From an uncultured Helicobacter sp. (lineage in GTDB: Bacteria > Campylobacterota > Campylobacteria > Campylobacterales > Helicobacteraceae), in assembly GCF_937906905.1 (NCBI RefSeq), contig NZ_CALERY010000011.1, positions 75,524 through 139,523 on the forward strand: DNA of 64,000 nt, read 5' to 3'. A model generated the notes under the pieces. The model was not told the DNA's origin, searched no databases, and was given only the letters and a program-made list of their open reading frames with translations. This document shows, one piece after another, positions 16,736-26,390 of the stretch. A program made the translations under genes and the position numbers. The first letter of the stretch is position 1; every line of letters starts with the position of its first letter.

Positions 16736-18990
16736 ATTTTTCTTTTACCAAAACAAATGTCCTTATCATCCGTTCAAATCCTTGCAATCCAGATTCTAGA
16801 GTAGAAAAAATTGCTACTAGCCTGTCAAAACTGCGCACTCATGTAAGCGTGCTTGCATGGGATAGAGACGGATCGACCGATTCAAATGAATCTAGACCAG
16901 GCTATCACATCCATAGAGTTGGTATCAAAGCTAGTTATGGCGCTGGGCTAGCCAATATTGTTCCAATGATAAAATTTCAATATAAAACCCTTGTATATTT
17001 ATGGAAGAACCGCGCAAATATTGATGCAATCCATGCTTGTGATTTTGATACGGCCCTACCTGCTTTTTGCATAGCAAAACTATGTAAAAAGATATTGATT
17101 TATGACATTTTTGACTATTATGTAGATACATTCTCTGTACCAAAAAAATTAAAACCGATTATCAAGGAAATGGAAAATTTCATTATTAACCATGCCGATG
17201 CTTGCATCATCTGTTCAGATTCCCGTCTCAAACAAATTGCACCAGCCACACCAAAAAAACAAGTCATTATTCACAATGCACCCAAGAAGCCTAAATCTTT
17301 AAAAGTCTTTAAACTAAAAAATTCTAAACGCCATCGTATTAAAATTGCCTATGTGGGTTCTCTAAGCCCTCATCGATACATAAAAGAGCTTCTAGAACTG
17401 GTACAGGAAAACCATCTTTTAGAATTACATATTGCTGGCTTTGGCGTTTTACAAGATATGGTCGAACACTACGCCAAAGAATCAGATAACATAGAGTTCT
17501 ATGGAAAAATATGCTATGAGGATACTTTGGCATTAGAGAACGCTTGCGATATTCTAACAGCCCTATATAATCCGGATATCACGAATCACATCTACGCAGC
17601 ACCCAATAAATTCTATGAATCTTTGTTTTTAGGTAAGCCTGTTGTAATGATCAGGGGTACCGGTATGAGTGAATATGTTTTAAACTATAAGCTGGGAGAG
17701 GTTATTGATTTTTCTAAAGAGAATTTATTGCAAGCATGTATTAGACTAGTAGAAACTAATACAAAAGACCTAGAAAAAAAGCGAAAATATATATATGAAA
17801 CACAATTTTCCTGGGATATTATGGAACAAAAACTTTTTGGTATATACAAAGATTTCTTTCCTCTTAGTATAAAAAAACTCATCGCCATTGTTTTTGGAAC
17901 AAGGCCAGAAGCCATTAAATTAGCCCCTCTCATTAAAGAGTTGCAAGGTAAAAATAATTTTTTAGTCTGCAATATTCTCAGTAATCAACACACAGAATCC
18001 ATGCTACAACCAATTCTGCAAGCTTTCGGGATACGGGCACATTTCAATCTCCATGTCCATCATAAATTTCAAACCCTACATTCCATAAGTAGCAAAATCC
18101 TAGATCGTCTAAGTCCATTACTAGCACATATAGAACCAGACCTAGTGTGTGTTCATGGCGATACAACTACCGCTTATGTTGGTGCGCTAACAAGCTTTTA
18201 TCAACACATTCCCATAGCACATATCGAAGCAGGTCTTCGCACATATAATCTTAAAGCCCCTTTCCCAGAAGAATTTAACCGCCAATCGATTGCTCTTATT
18301 GCTGATTATCATTTTACTCCAACCACCACGACAAAAACTCACCTTCTAGCAGAGCATATACCAGAAAAAAATATTTTTGTGGTAGGTAATACTGCTATTG
18401 ATGCTCTTCATATTACCATTAGCAAAGGTTTTACCCACCCGTTACTGGATTGGTTAGAGAATGACTTATGCCTACTATTAACCGCGCATAGGAGAGAAAA
18501 TTTAGGCAGCAATTTAAAGCATATTTTTACAGCTATAAATAATCTTTTGGAAGCAATCCCCAATCTCAAAGTAATTTATCCTATCCATCCAAACCCATCC
18601 ATACAGGACATGGCACAAAAATACCTCAAATCGCAAAAAAGATTGCGTATTATCCCACCGCTTGATGTGATTGCTTTTCATAATTTATTACATAGAGCAG
18701 ATATTATATTGACAGATAGTGGCGGTATCCAGGAAGAAGCTCCAGCCCTACACAAGCCAGTACTCGTATTGCGAGAAACAACAGAGCGTATTGAAGGCTT
18801 GGAGGCTGGAACATTAAAGCTAGTTGGGACAGATCCAAGCTCCATTTTTCAAGCAACATATGATCTTTTGCACATAAAAACCTTATATAGAGAAATGGCC
18901 AACAAAACCAATCCCTATGGTAATGGCACAAGCTCCAGGCAAATAGTTGCTGCTTTAGAGAATATTTTTAATAATGATGGGGATGACTAG
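16687..18990 (+). CDS. Fusion: family 4 glycosyltransferase + UDP-GlcNAc 2-epimerase (WecB-like)
   Basis: The 767-residue protein joins two enzymes. Residues ~15-390 form a GT-B glycosyltransferase (VLIIRSNPCNPDSRVEKIA, DACIICSDSRLKQI, KIAYVGSLSPHRYIKELLEL). Residues ~398-767 form a non-hydrolysing UDP-N-acetylglucosamine 2-epimerase (AIVFGTRPEAIKLAPLI, VHGDTTTAYVGAL, HIEAGLRTYN, TAHRRENLG, DSGGIQEEAPAL). The epimerase interconverts UDP-GlcNAc and UDP-ManNAc, so the fused transferase may use ManNAc or a derivative (inference). The start ATG 16687 lies 49 bases inside the previous gene and no other in-frame ATG precedes the domain. Single-base sequencing error at the junction is unlikely because both halves are continuous in one frame. 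Confidence 0.88.
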   Translation: MAQYRGTDRGIFEKKLDFSFTKTNVLIIRSNPCNPDSRVEKIATSLSKLRTHVSVLAWDRDGSTDSNESRPGYHIHRVGIKASYGAGLANIVPMIKFQYKTLVYLWKNRANIDAIHACDFDTALPAFCIAKLCKKILIYDIFDYYVDTFSVPKKLKPIIKEMENFIINHADACIICSDSRLKQIAPATPKKQVIIHNAPKKPKSLKVFKLKNSKRHRIKIAYVGSLSPHRYIKELLELVQENHLLELHIAGFGVLQDMVEHYAKESDNIEFYGKICYEDTLALENACDILTALYNPDITNHIYAAPNKFYESLFLGKPVVMIRGTGMSEYVLNYKLGEVIDFSKENLLQACIRLVETNTKDLEKKRKYIYETQFSWDIMEQKLFGIYKDFFPLSIKKLIAIVFGTRPEAIKLAPLIKELQGKNNFLVCNILSNQHTESMLQPILQAFGIRAHFNLHVHHKFQTLHSISSKILDRLSPLLAHIEPDLVCVHGDTTTAYVGALTSFYQHIPIAHIEAGLRTYNLKAPFPEEFNRQSIALIADYHFTPTTTTKTHLLAEHIPEKNIFVVGNTAIDALHITISKGFTHPLLDWLENDLCLLLTAHRRENLGSNLKHIFTAINNLLEAIPNLKVIYPIHPNPSIQDMAQKYLKSQKRLRIIPPLDVIAFHNLLHRADIILTDSGGIQEEAPALHKPVLVLRETTERIEGLEAGTLKLVGTDPSSIFQATYDLLHIKTLYREMANKTNPYGNGTSSRQIVAALENIFNNDGDD

Positions 18991-19585
18991 AATAAAACAA
19001 GAATACTGATATTTAGCCTCTGACTACAGCCTCCTCCACTCCAAATTGTACTTGCATTTTATTGAGGCAATCGTACTAAATACTTGTCACTCTCCACAAA
19101 ATAACTGTACAAATTTTCTGTACAATACTCTAACAAACCTTTTTACTGCTTAGAATTCAAATATTCCACATATTCAACAAAAGCCAACCCTGATTATCTA
19201 GTCCATCTTTGTAGCTCCCAATGCTAAATTACATTGGCAAACTAGAGAAAGAAATATGCGTTTTTCTAAGCAGAGAGAAATACATCTAAAACACCCATAA
19301 TAATTGCCTACACTGATGTTTTGCACCGCACTCCAAAAGAACCAAACTTTGTTTAATCAATTATACTTATACAAGAGATAAGCCGATATGCTGGTGGCAA
19401 GTCTAAAAAATAAGACTGCCCCCTGCTACTAGCTGAAAGCAGATTGCGCCATCATTGTAACCCATGTTTAATTTACAAATTCCAATAAACAGTCCAAATT
19501 TTGATATTTCAGCTTACATAAAAGCTACTTAGCCCATCTTCACACCATGACTTCGACGACAAAAACCATGTACGCCCAATGAGTT
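18991..19585. other. 595-base AT-rich gap, no gene recognised
   Basis: The stretch lies between the tail-to-tail fusion gene and the transferase-like gene. I see no open frame of useful length, no tRNA, no CTAGAATC octamer and no obvious inverted terminal repeats. It may be a decayed gene or insertion remnant, but nothing in it supports a named element. Confidence 0.5.
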
Positions 19586-21284
19586 TTATTTGCAATTTGG
19601 AACATTAGTCCCTAATGTCATTATAGAATGGGTTTTTGCCTGATTTTCAGATCGATAAAAAAATGGCTCTTTGCCAAAGTTAGAAAATGGAATCCCATAG
19701 AAAAATCCATTTATAGGCTGGATTTTTTCAGTCAGTGGAGAATCGGTCCCTATGTATAAAAGAGACTGCACATCATAACCCATAGCTTCCAAAATTGTTG
19801 GAACAATATTAAAATGGGATGCCCTGTTGTAATTTTCTTCCAAATGCATACCAAGCCGAGATATATCACCATTACTCAAAATTACTAAAGGCACCTGTCC
19901 TTCACCAAAATACGGCTCACCGGAAGAAGTGCAATGTGTAAGACCAGGGACATCAAAAAGGTTTTGCCCATGATCAGATGTATAAATAAAAAGCACCTTT
20001 TGTTTATATTCTCGTGCAAGTAAAGCTTTAAAAAATTCATCACTTTGATATTGCACATTGGCAAGATAAAGCAAACGCTGTTTATGGCTCAAAGTATAAG
20101 AATCTAACTGCATTTTACTTGCTGAATCTATAAAACTTTGCGGAGCACGATATGGGAAATGTGAACCTTTTTTGATAATATAAGTGAAGCTTCGTTGGAC
20201 ATCATCGAGGTAATCTAAAGATTGCAGAATATCTAAATCCTGCAGAATTGATGTGTTGGATATATTGTGATCGACCAATTTAAGTTCATCTTGGGTAAAA
20301 AAATCATGCCCCATACCCCCACTCTGTGCGTCAAAAAGATATGTAATAAATCCGGCATTTTTGGCATAGCTCCAAATAAAAGCGTTGGAATAGAAATCGT
20401 TTGCCATTTCTGTACTCCTAAACCCCTTTCTTAATGCGATATTGCTAGTATGGGAACAATTACCAGCAGAAAAAGCACTACCATAATCAAGCGCTTTTAA
20501 TGCAGAGCTACAAGGTATCTCAATACGCCTAAATGGAGAATAATCACTTCTCAAACTTTCATCAACAATCAAAACAATATGGGTGAACTGTGATTTGGCA
20601 AATGGTTTTAGTTCGGTTGTATAGGAAAAAGCTGGATGAGGATTGATAAGACTATCATACAAAAAAGCTAGGGCCAATGCTGGAGGGTTTATTGTGGAAG
20701 GAAGTTTGTTGGTCGCTGCACCCTGCCTATAAATACAAACAACTGTGCTAAAAACTATTAAAAGACAAATTATACCCCCCCCACCGCAATAAAGTATTAC
20801 TCAATGAACTTACACCTTCTGTAGAGACTTGTCTAAAACACCCGCTCAATTCCATGCTTGGCATTATGACAAACCCCAAAAGCAGTAAAATAGAGCGAGA
20901 TAGACTTTTTGCAATCTCAGTGCTATACATGCTAAGTGCATCAAACAGGTTATTTTTTGATTGATATAAAATGATAAAGTCAATATATTCCATCACTTTG
21001 CCACTAGCCCTATAAAAAATATCAACATACAAAGTACTAATGACCAGTATAATAACAAACACATACTTCCAAAATGACACACTCAGGGAAAGCAACACAA
21101 GCGCTACAAATAGGGCAAAATATGATAATACAAACACAATACTTTTACCCAAATAAAAAGTTTGTATGTTAATGTCAGCAAACCTTGAAATAAGGCTTGG
21201 ATTTTCCATCATCACAAAACAAAATATCAATACAACTGCAATCAGCATGCGAAGCAAAATGCTATTTTTCCCTTCCAGCACCAT
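19586..21284 (-). CDS. Phosphoethanolamine-transferase/sulfatase-like membrane enzyme, phase OFF
   Basis: An N-terminal reading frame (from ATG 21284) with five hydrophobic segments runs into a G8 tract (minus strand; 20775-20782) and stops at 20748. After the tract, the other frame reads IICLLIVFSTVVCIYRQG, a further membrane segment, and continues into the catalytic domain to 19586. That domain has HIVLIVDESLRSDYSPF, GNCSHTSNIALRKG (the Thr is the likely nucleophile) and YTSDHGQNL (metal ligands). G7 or G10 would give one ~565-residue EptA-like protein. EptA-type enzymes add phosphoethanolamine to lipid A, core sugars or flagellar rod protein. As assembled it is OFF. The exact acceptor is unknown. 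Confidence 0.75.
20775..20782 (-). repeat. G8 (minus strand) phase-variation tract (OFF)
   Basis: Eight C on the plus strand, that is G8 in the transferase-like gene. The membrane domain and catalytic domain are in register with seven or ten G, and out of register at eight. A run of eight is short, so a sequencing artefact is less likely than at longer tracts. Confidence 0.8.
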
Positions 21285-21338
21285 CACTCACCATCTCCCT
21301 ATTGATTTTAGCATCTGTCCAAGCAAACAGAGTCGTGC

Positions 21339-21344
21339 ATTATA
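21339..21344 (-). promoter_or_regulatory. Candidate -10 box for the transferase-like gene
   Basis: TATAAT on the minus strand, 55 bases upstream of ATG 21284, in the gap shared with the divergent glycosyltransferase at 21510. It is the only close match on that strand in the gap. Confidence 0.4.
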
Positions 21345-21509
21345 CCATATTACTGATTTATAAAGCTATTTTAAAGCATAGGCTCTATAAAATCAGCGGT
21401 CAGAACACAAAAGACAAGTTTCATATCACACGCGCGCAAGCCTAATGGGAGGAGGGACCGGTTGTGTGCGTGCTTCCACTATGATTTCAACGCCGACGAT
21501 GGAGTAATA

Positions 21510-22889
21510 ATGCCTATGCCCTCTTTGCTACTCATACTTTCGCGCTTCCCCTATCCCCCAATAGGTGGAGATAAGCTTAAAAGCTATCATCTTATCAATA
21601 TTTTATATAAACATTTTTCGCTTCATCTCGTATGCATAACCAATCAACCATTACAACCAGAACAAGAAATATTTTGTAAAAAATATTTTGTAACCTATAA
21701 AGTGTTTTTTAAACCAAGATATAAACATTTTTTAGCTGTATTTAAAAATCTCCTTTCACCCATGCCATTACAAGTACATTATTATTTTTTCAACGATGTG
21801 GCACAAGAGATTGAAGATAAAGCAAAACACTGTAATATTATCATAAATACTCTTGTGCGCACTTCTCCTTATGTGCTAAATCTTCGAACTCGCGCAATTA
21901 AAGTCTTGGATATAGTAGATTCCATCTATTTGCACTACCTAAGATCCAAGCATAAAACAAAATCTCCAATCTATCAAATTCTCTATACTCTAGAAACCAA
22001 AAGATTGCAAAAATACGAGCAACTATGCGTAAGCAACTATGACCTAAGCCTTTTTGTTAATCACGCAGAAGCTTCATACTACAAGCCCTATGGCGCAGTA
22101 GCTTGCCTACCAAACGGAGTGGATTCTAGACTTTTTGATGTAGCCGCAAACCCCAGCTTGCAATATAAATATAAACACACACTTGCGTTTTGTGGCAAAA
22201 TGAACTATCGCCCTAATATCGATGCGATATTTTGGTTTATCCAAAATGTCTTACCTTTGCTACATAATGAAATTTCTATCCTTGTCATTGGCACAAACCC
22301 TACAAAGGAGCTTCTAAAGATGCAAATCTCTTTTCCAAATAGGATTGAGATCACAGGTTTTTTAGAGGATGTGCATACTCCTATCGCCTCTTGCATGGCA
22401 AGTATTGCGCCCATGCAAACTGGGGGAGGCATACAAAACAAAATCCTTGAAGCGATGGCACTCGGGCAAATTGTCTTTACCACTACTTTAGGGGCTTCTC
22501 CCATCTCACAAGCCAAACATAATAAACATTTGCTTGTCTTTGATGAGCCACAAGCAATGGCCGAGGGTATCAATAATCTTTTTGATAATGCAAATTTGTA
22601 TTCACATATCAAGCAAAACGCAAAAGATCTAATTAAGAGACATTATACTTGGGACCATTATGAAACCTCTTTGCTACAATCAATCAATAAGCTCTTAATA
22701 ACAAAATACGCTTCTAACGATATACTGATAGGGGGGGGGGCACTAGAATCTAGCGCAATCATTGTCTTTGTCCCATCGTGCCTGATTGATCATACACGCA
22801 TTGATTACACATGCGATGTCAAGCAGCCTAGATCCACATATTCTACAAGTGCTTTAGCTCTCACACAGGGCGGATTCTATGCCGCCTAG
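21510..22889 (+). CDS. Glycosyltransferase family 4, with 3'-terminal G10 tract
   Basis: This protein of about 459 residues starts MPMPSLLLILSRFPYPPIGGDKLKSYHL, which resembles the sugar transferases of the TIGR03087/Stp1 type. It has LPNGVDSRLF, LAFCGKMNYRPNIDAIFWF (donor domain) and GGGIQNKILEAMALGQIVFTT. I prefer ATG 21510 (GGAG upstream) to GTG 21462. The G10 tract at 22731-22740 follows the complete catalytic domain. In the present frame a 49-residue tail extends to 22889, overlapping the next gene's ATG (22879) by 11 bases. In both other frames translation stops within 13 bases of the tract. So the tract switches a tail and the coupling to the downstream gene. Confidence 0.82.
   Translation: MPMPSLLLILSRFPYPPIGGDKLKSYHLINILYKHFSLHLVCITNQPLQPEQEIFCKKYFVTYKVFFKPRYKHFLAVFKNLLSPMPLQVHYYFFNDVAQEIEDKAKHCNIIINTLVRTSPYVLNLRTRAIKVLDIVDSIYLHYLRSKHKTKSPIYQILYTLETKRLQKYEQLCVSNYDLSLFVNHAEASYYKPYGAVACLPNGVDSRLFDVAANPSLQYKYKHTLAFCGKMNYRPNIDAIFWFIQNVLPLLHNEISILVIGTNPTKELLKMQISFPNRIEITGFLEDVHTPIASCMASIAPMQTGGGIQNKILEAMALGQIVFTTTLGASPISQAKHNKHLLVFDEPQAMAEGINNLFDNANLYSHIKQNAKDLIKRHYTWDHYETSLLQSINKLLITKYASNDILIGGGALESSAIIVFVPSCLIDHTRIDYTCDVKQPRSTYSTSALALTQGGFYAA
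22731..22740 (+). repeat. G10 tract controlling the 3' end of a glycosyltransferase gene
   Basis: Ten G after the catalytic domain. The present frame reads on for 49 codons into the next gene. The other frames stop at 22744-22746 and 22751-22753. The layout parallels the tract at 7387. Confidence 0.85.
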
Positions 22890-24057
22890 CATTTTTTATA
22901 ACACTCAAAATAACCCCGACAAAGAACAAAAGTCGCTCCAAAGCACACCGATCTTTTCCATCATTATCCCCACTTATAATGTAGAATCCTACATTGCTCG
23001 CTGTCTAGAATTCTGCATAAACCAAACCTTGCGCGAGATAGAAATCCTAGTGATAGATGACTGCGGAAGTGATAGCTCTATACACATCGCGCAAGACTAC
23101 GCAGATAAAGATAGCAAAATTCGCATTATCAAAAATCCCAAAAATCTCGGCACATTTGGCGCAAGACTCACAGGCATAAAATCTGCCCTAGGGCTATATA
23201 CCATTTTTTTGGATGCAGATGATTACCTAGCACCCAATGCCTGCGAGATAATTTATCGCCAAGCATTAAAATCTAAGATTAACACTCAAAATACAATACA
23301 GAGTCTAGAAAACCTGCCAGATATTATCCACTTCCACCCGACCTATCAAAGCGCAAAAAACGCGAGCCCCATAGCCAACATCCTACACAAAATGCGCTAT
23401 ATCCTGCCTACACGCTTTAGTAAAAAGCCATTGCAAAACCACCAAATCGCGCAGAACTTTTTCCTAAAAAGCTATCATTTTCCAAAATTCACCCTATGGG
23501 ATAAATGCTACAAGACCACGCTTATCAAGCAGATTTTACCTTTTATGGAGGATTTTATCCCTCTTAAACTCACAATGGCTGAGGATATGCTGAAGTTTTT
23601 TGTCATTGTAGCACTAGCCCAGAGCTATGTAAGCATAAATAAGCGGCTCTATATCTACTGCCTAAATAGCAGCTCTATCACACAAAATCTGCGCGCTAAG
23701 GATAAAAAAATCGCAGATTTAGCCCATATCGTTAAAGCCCTGCCAGACCTTGCAGACAAGCTAAGAGCATACAACCCCCTTATGCCACAAATCGCGCAAA
23801 GGCTTTGTAATAATCTCATTGCTCTAATGCTTCTAGAATCACGCTTTGAACCCACTTTATCGAGCTTGCAAACAACTATCAATCAATTTCTTATCTCGCT
23901 CGATAGTTCTTACTGGGTAAATTCCAAACTATTTTCAACATTGAAAGATCGCCCATATCTGCATGCCTGTGTTCTCTCGCTTAACTATTGGAATCGCTGC
24001 TTAACTTGGATACGAATTATTGTGTATTTGGGAAGTTTTGGAAAAGTGAAGATTTAA
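22879..24057 (+). CDS. Glycosyltransferase family 2
   Basis: This 392-residue GT2 enzyme has the canonical N-terminus (FSIIIPTYNVESYIARCLEF), the nucleotide-binding DDCGSDSS motif and YTIFLDADDYLAPNACEII. The rest (KFTLWDKCYKTTLIKQIL, LTMAEDMLKFFVIV) matches capsule/LPS transferases of this group. Its ATG lies inside the end of the previous gene, with GGCGGA upstream. It is the last gene of the first glycan cluster, and two tRNA genes on the opposite strand follow. Confidence 0.85.
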   Translation: MPPSIFYNTQNNPDKEQKSLQSTPIFSIIIPTYNVESYIARCLEFCINQTLREIEILVIDDCGSDSSIHIAQDYADKDSKIRIIKNPKNLGTFGARLTGIKSALGLYTIFLDADDYLAPNACEIIYRQALKSKINTQNTIQSLENLPDIIHFHPTYQSAKNASPIANILHKMRYILPTRFSKKPLQNHQIAQNFFLKSYHFPKFTLWDKCYKTTLIKQILPFMEDFIPLKLTMAEDMLKFFVIVALAQSYVSINKRLYIYCLNSSSITQNLRAKDKKIADLAHIVKALPDLADKLRAYNPLMPQIAQRLCNNLIALMLLESRFEPTLSSLQTTINQFLISLDSSYWVNSKLFSTLKDRPYLHACVLSLNYWNRCLTWIRIIVYLGSFGKVKI

Positions 24058-24104
24058 TAGTCATTACACAAGTGCTATAGACGCATGTAAAAGAAAACAA
24101 ACTA

Positions 24105-24180
24105 TGGTGGAGTGTAGGGGGATCGAACCCCTGACCTCGACGCTGCCAGCGTCGCGCTCTCCCAGCTGAGCTAACACCCC
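24105..24180 (-). tRNA. tRNA-Ala (GGC anticodon)
   Basis: On the minus strand a 76-base cloverleaf begins GGGGTGTTAGCTCAGCTGGG, has an anticodon stem CGACG/CGTCG around the loop carrying GGC, the T-arm GGTTCGATCC, and ends with an encoded CCA. Acceptor arms GGGGTGT and ACACTCC pair with one G-U. It lies right after the end of the glycan cluster. Confidence 0.95.
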
Positions 24181-24229
24181 ACAAAATCGCAGAATCCAAG
24201 CAAGAACAAGACAAAATCTAAAAAACAGA

Positions 24230-24305
24230 TGGTGATCACGATTGGACTTGAACCAACGACCCCTACCATGTCAAGGTAGTGCTCTACCAGCTGAGCTACG
24301 CGATC
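24230..24305 (-). tRNA. tRNA-Val (GAC anticodon)
   Basis: On the minus strand a 76-base cloverleaf runs from GATCGCGTAGCTCAGCTGG to an encoded CCA. The acceptor arms GATCGCG and CGTGATC pair with one G-U. The anticodon loop TTGACAT carries GAC. The T-arm is GGTTCAAGTCC. It lies 49 bases upstream of tRNA-Ala on the same strand, so the two are probably cotranscribed. Confidence 0.95.
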
Positions 24306-24444
24306 GAATGCGGGATTCTAGCTCAAATTTGCTTAATCTCTCATAAGCCAATCCCTACACCCCCGCTAAATCCCACGCCAACTTTTACTCCAGAGTCCCA
24401 GCACTACATCATCACCAGCCTAGCACACTAAGCACTCTCCCCTA

Positions 24445-25053
24445 CTAAGAGCACGGCTCGCTGCTGCGATCAATGAGGCTTGGCGGAAGCTTGGCAAGCG
24501 TGATGATGGTAGATTCTAGCATGCGATGCTCGCCACTATCACGCTCATGATCAAAGCCCAGCAAATGCAGCAAAGCATGCACAAAAAGCAGACAGATCTC
24601 CTGCGCAAGTGTATGACCTAGTTTCTCACTCATACGCACACACAGCGGGAGATTGATGACAATAGATCCAAGTGGCGCGCAAGGCACGCCCAAATCCTCC
24701 ACACCAGATTCTACGCTAGAATCCACATCAGCCACCCACTCCTGCATGATTGGAAAGCTTAGGACATCTGTGGCATACTCGCGCCCAAGATGTCCTGCAT
24801 TAAGCGCACAAATCTCTTGCTCACCGACGAAAATTAGCTCAATTTCTCTCCTACTAAAATTCTTCAAATCCTGTGCTAAACCCGACGCCAAACTCCATAT
24901 CAAATCTCCAGAATCCAAGCCCTCTCTTGTAATCCTAGAATCCAGATTCTGCATTAAATCAATAATCGCAAAAAGCTCCCGTCTAAGATTTTCTAATATC
25001 TTGGAATCCAAATACTCCGTAGAATCAATAATGCTCAAAATCGATTCACTCAT
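24445..25053 (-). CDS. ybeY: Endoribonuclease YbeY (rRNA maturation)
   Basis: The 202-residue protein has the UPF0054 zinc motif HALLHLLGFDHERDSGEH (HxxxHxxGxDH) near its end, preceded by YATDVLSFPI and GSIVINLPL. YbeY is a single-strand RNase needed for 16S rRNA 3'-end maturation and ribosome quality control. I use ATG 25053 with AAAGG upstream rather than the GTG one codon earlier. The N-terminal ~60 residues are longer than in E. coli YbeY and contain repeated LDSR/ILENL stretches from the local octamer. Downstream lies the tRNA pair on the same strand. Confidence 0.9.
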   Translation of the reverse strand: MSESILSIIDSTEYLDSKILENLRRELFAIIDLMQNLDSRITREGLDSGDLIWSLASGLAQDLKNFSRREIELIFVGEQEICALNAGHLGREYATDVLSFPIMQEWVADVDSSVESGVEDLGVPCAPLGSIVINLPLCVRMSEKLGHTLAQEICLLFVHALLHLLGFDHERDSGEHRMLESTIITLAKLPPSLIDRSSEPCS

Positions 25054-25109
25054 CACACACCTTTAAGTAAAATCACCAGCAATACAAAATCACAAAAATC
25101 TTTCTCCCA

Positions 25110-25117
25110 CCCCCCCC
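25110..25117. repeat. C8 homopolymer between divergent genes
   Basis: Eight C in the 147-base gap between ybeY (minus) and the secreted protein gene (plus), about 50 bases upstream of the TATAAT at 25167. It could tune promoter activity by length variation, but a run of eight may also be neutral. Confidence 0.5.
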
Positions 25118-25166
25118 TAAGCCAAATCCAACAAAATCTTTCAAGCCAAAATCAATAATGCTCGCG

Positions 25167-25172
25167 TATAAT
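25167..25172 (+). promoter_or_regulatory. Candidate -10 box for the secreted hypothetical protein
   Basis: TATAAT, 29 bases before ATG 25201, with AAAAGGAG between as ribosome binding site. The spacing suits a transcript start near 25179. Confidence 0.5.
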
Positions 25173-25200
25173 ACCAAGATCTACCAAAAGGAGCATACAA

Positions 25201-26373
25201 ATGCAACCACACACACCCAAGCGACAAACGCCACTCACACAGCACGCCAAAAGCACAGCTCCCCAAGCCCCAGCGGCACACCCAGCCCATCGCTTAGCGC
25301 AGTATATGTCCGTGCTATTTGCCGTGCTATTTGGCGCGCAGAGCCTCTATGCTAGCAATCGGCTAGAGCTAAAGCAAGCGCTAGAGAATCCAAGTCAAGT
25401 CAATGCAAAAAACTTCCCATTCCGCGAATTCTACACGCTAGCTATAACGCCTATGCTGGCGCTTGCTGGAGATAGGCTTACAATCACAAGCAACAAATGC
25501 AAAGGCGAAGATGATAATCTCTCTTGCAAAACAAAATCCATCGCTTTCTTGGGCATGGATTTAGCACACGATGTGCGATATACCATAGCCACAAAAGACG
25601 AACATGCACAAGCCAAGCTAGAATCTAAACTCACTCCGCCTTGCGATGAGATTTTCCGCAATCTAGCGGCGCAAGCGCGGGAAATCCACCAAGATACAAA
25701 AAAGCACCAAACATGGCAGAAGCGCGCAAATCTCGCCTGCTCTCTTCTCCCAGATTCCATAATGCTAACCCAAAACTCCACCAAAAAACAAAAAAACGAC
25801 TACATGGAGAGTGCCCTAGAGACAAAACTACGCGCGCCAAATGACACAAAACTCACAATCGAGATCACAGGAATCGACCGCGCTAAAGATTTTGCCGGGC
25901 ACAATATCCCTGCGATATATGCCATGATATATAGTGCCACGATGTATGACGCACTCCAAAATACCCTAGAATCACTAGGCTCTAGCAATCATATCCAAAC
26001 CCCAAAAAGCATGACCAAGCTACTTGATCACACTTCCACTATCACTCGTCTAAAAGTGCTTCTTGAGTCTAAAACCCTAGGCGATGATATCTATACGCTC
26101 GCAGAATCCAAACAATCCAAGCAGGATTTCTATAAGCTCCATGGACTTGAGCAAGCAAAGATACCAGAAGCACTAGCCAAGCTTATGGAGGCAGTGCAGC
26201 AATTTATGCTAGGAAAAAGCGGGCGCATGGGGATTTTATTTGAAGCAGGAGACAAAGGCGGGATCCCCGATGGTGCGTTTGCAAGCCTAAGTCGCCATCT
26301 CGAGACACTCGATCTTGCTCGTGCTATGGAAGAAATCTCACGCTATGGCAAGCTAACAATCATCAGCAGGTAG
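25201..26373 (+). CDS. Hypothetical secreted or membrane-anchored protein
   Basis: This 390-residue protein of unrecognised family has a basic and Pro/His-rich first 30 residues, then a hydrophobic segment (MSVLFAVLFGAQSLYAS) that looks like a signal peptide or anchor. The body is polar, with two pairs of cysteines (NKCKGEDDNLSCKTK; PPCDEIF and LACSLLP) that could form periplasmic disulfides. It may start at a later Met just before the hydrophobic segment. AAAAGGAG before 25201 and a TATAAT upstream support the earlier start. It is a single gene convergent with fliI. No function is proposed. Confidence 0.6.
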   Translation: MQPHTPKRQTPLTQHAKSTAPQAPAAHPAHRLAQYMSVLFAVLFGAQSLYASNRLELKQALENPSQVNAKNFPFREFYTLAITPMLALAGDRLTITSNKCKGEDDNLSCKTKSIAFLGMDLAHDVRYTIATKDEHAQAKLESKLTPPCDEIFRNLAAQAREIHQDTKKHQTWQKRANLACSLLPDSIMLTQNSTKKQKNDYMESALETKLRAPNDTKLTIEITGIDRAKDFAGHNIPAIYAMIYSATMYDALQNTLESLGSSNHIQTPKSMTKLLDHTSTITRLKVLLESKTLGDDIYTLAESKQSKQDFYKLHGLEQAKIPEALAKLMEAVQQFMLGKSGRMGILFEAGDKGGIPDGAFASLSRHLETLDLARAMEEISRYGKLTIISR

Positions 26374-26390
26374 ATTCTCATCTCTATGTA

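Noticed and set aside
18991..19585. Insertion sequence remnant in the gap
   Set aside because: No terminal inverted repeats, target duplication or transposase motif could be read.
24105..24305. Integration site of a genomic island at tRNA-Ala/tRNA-Val
   Set aside because: The glycan cluster ends next to these tRNA genes, but I found no integrase and no direct repeat of a tRNA 3' end within the window.
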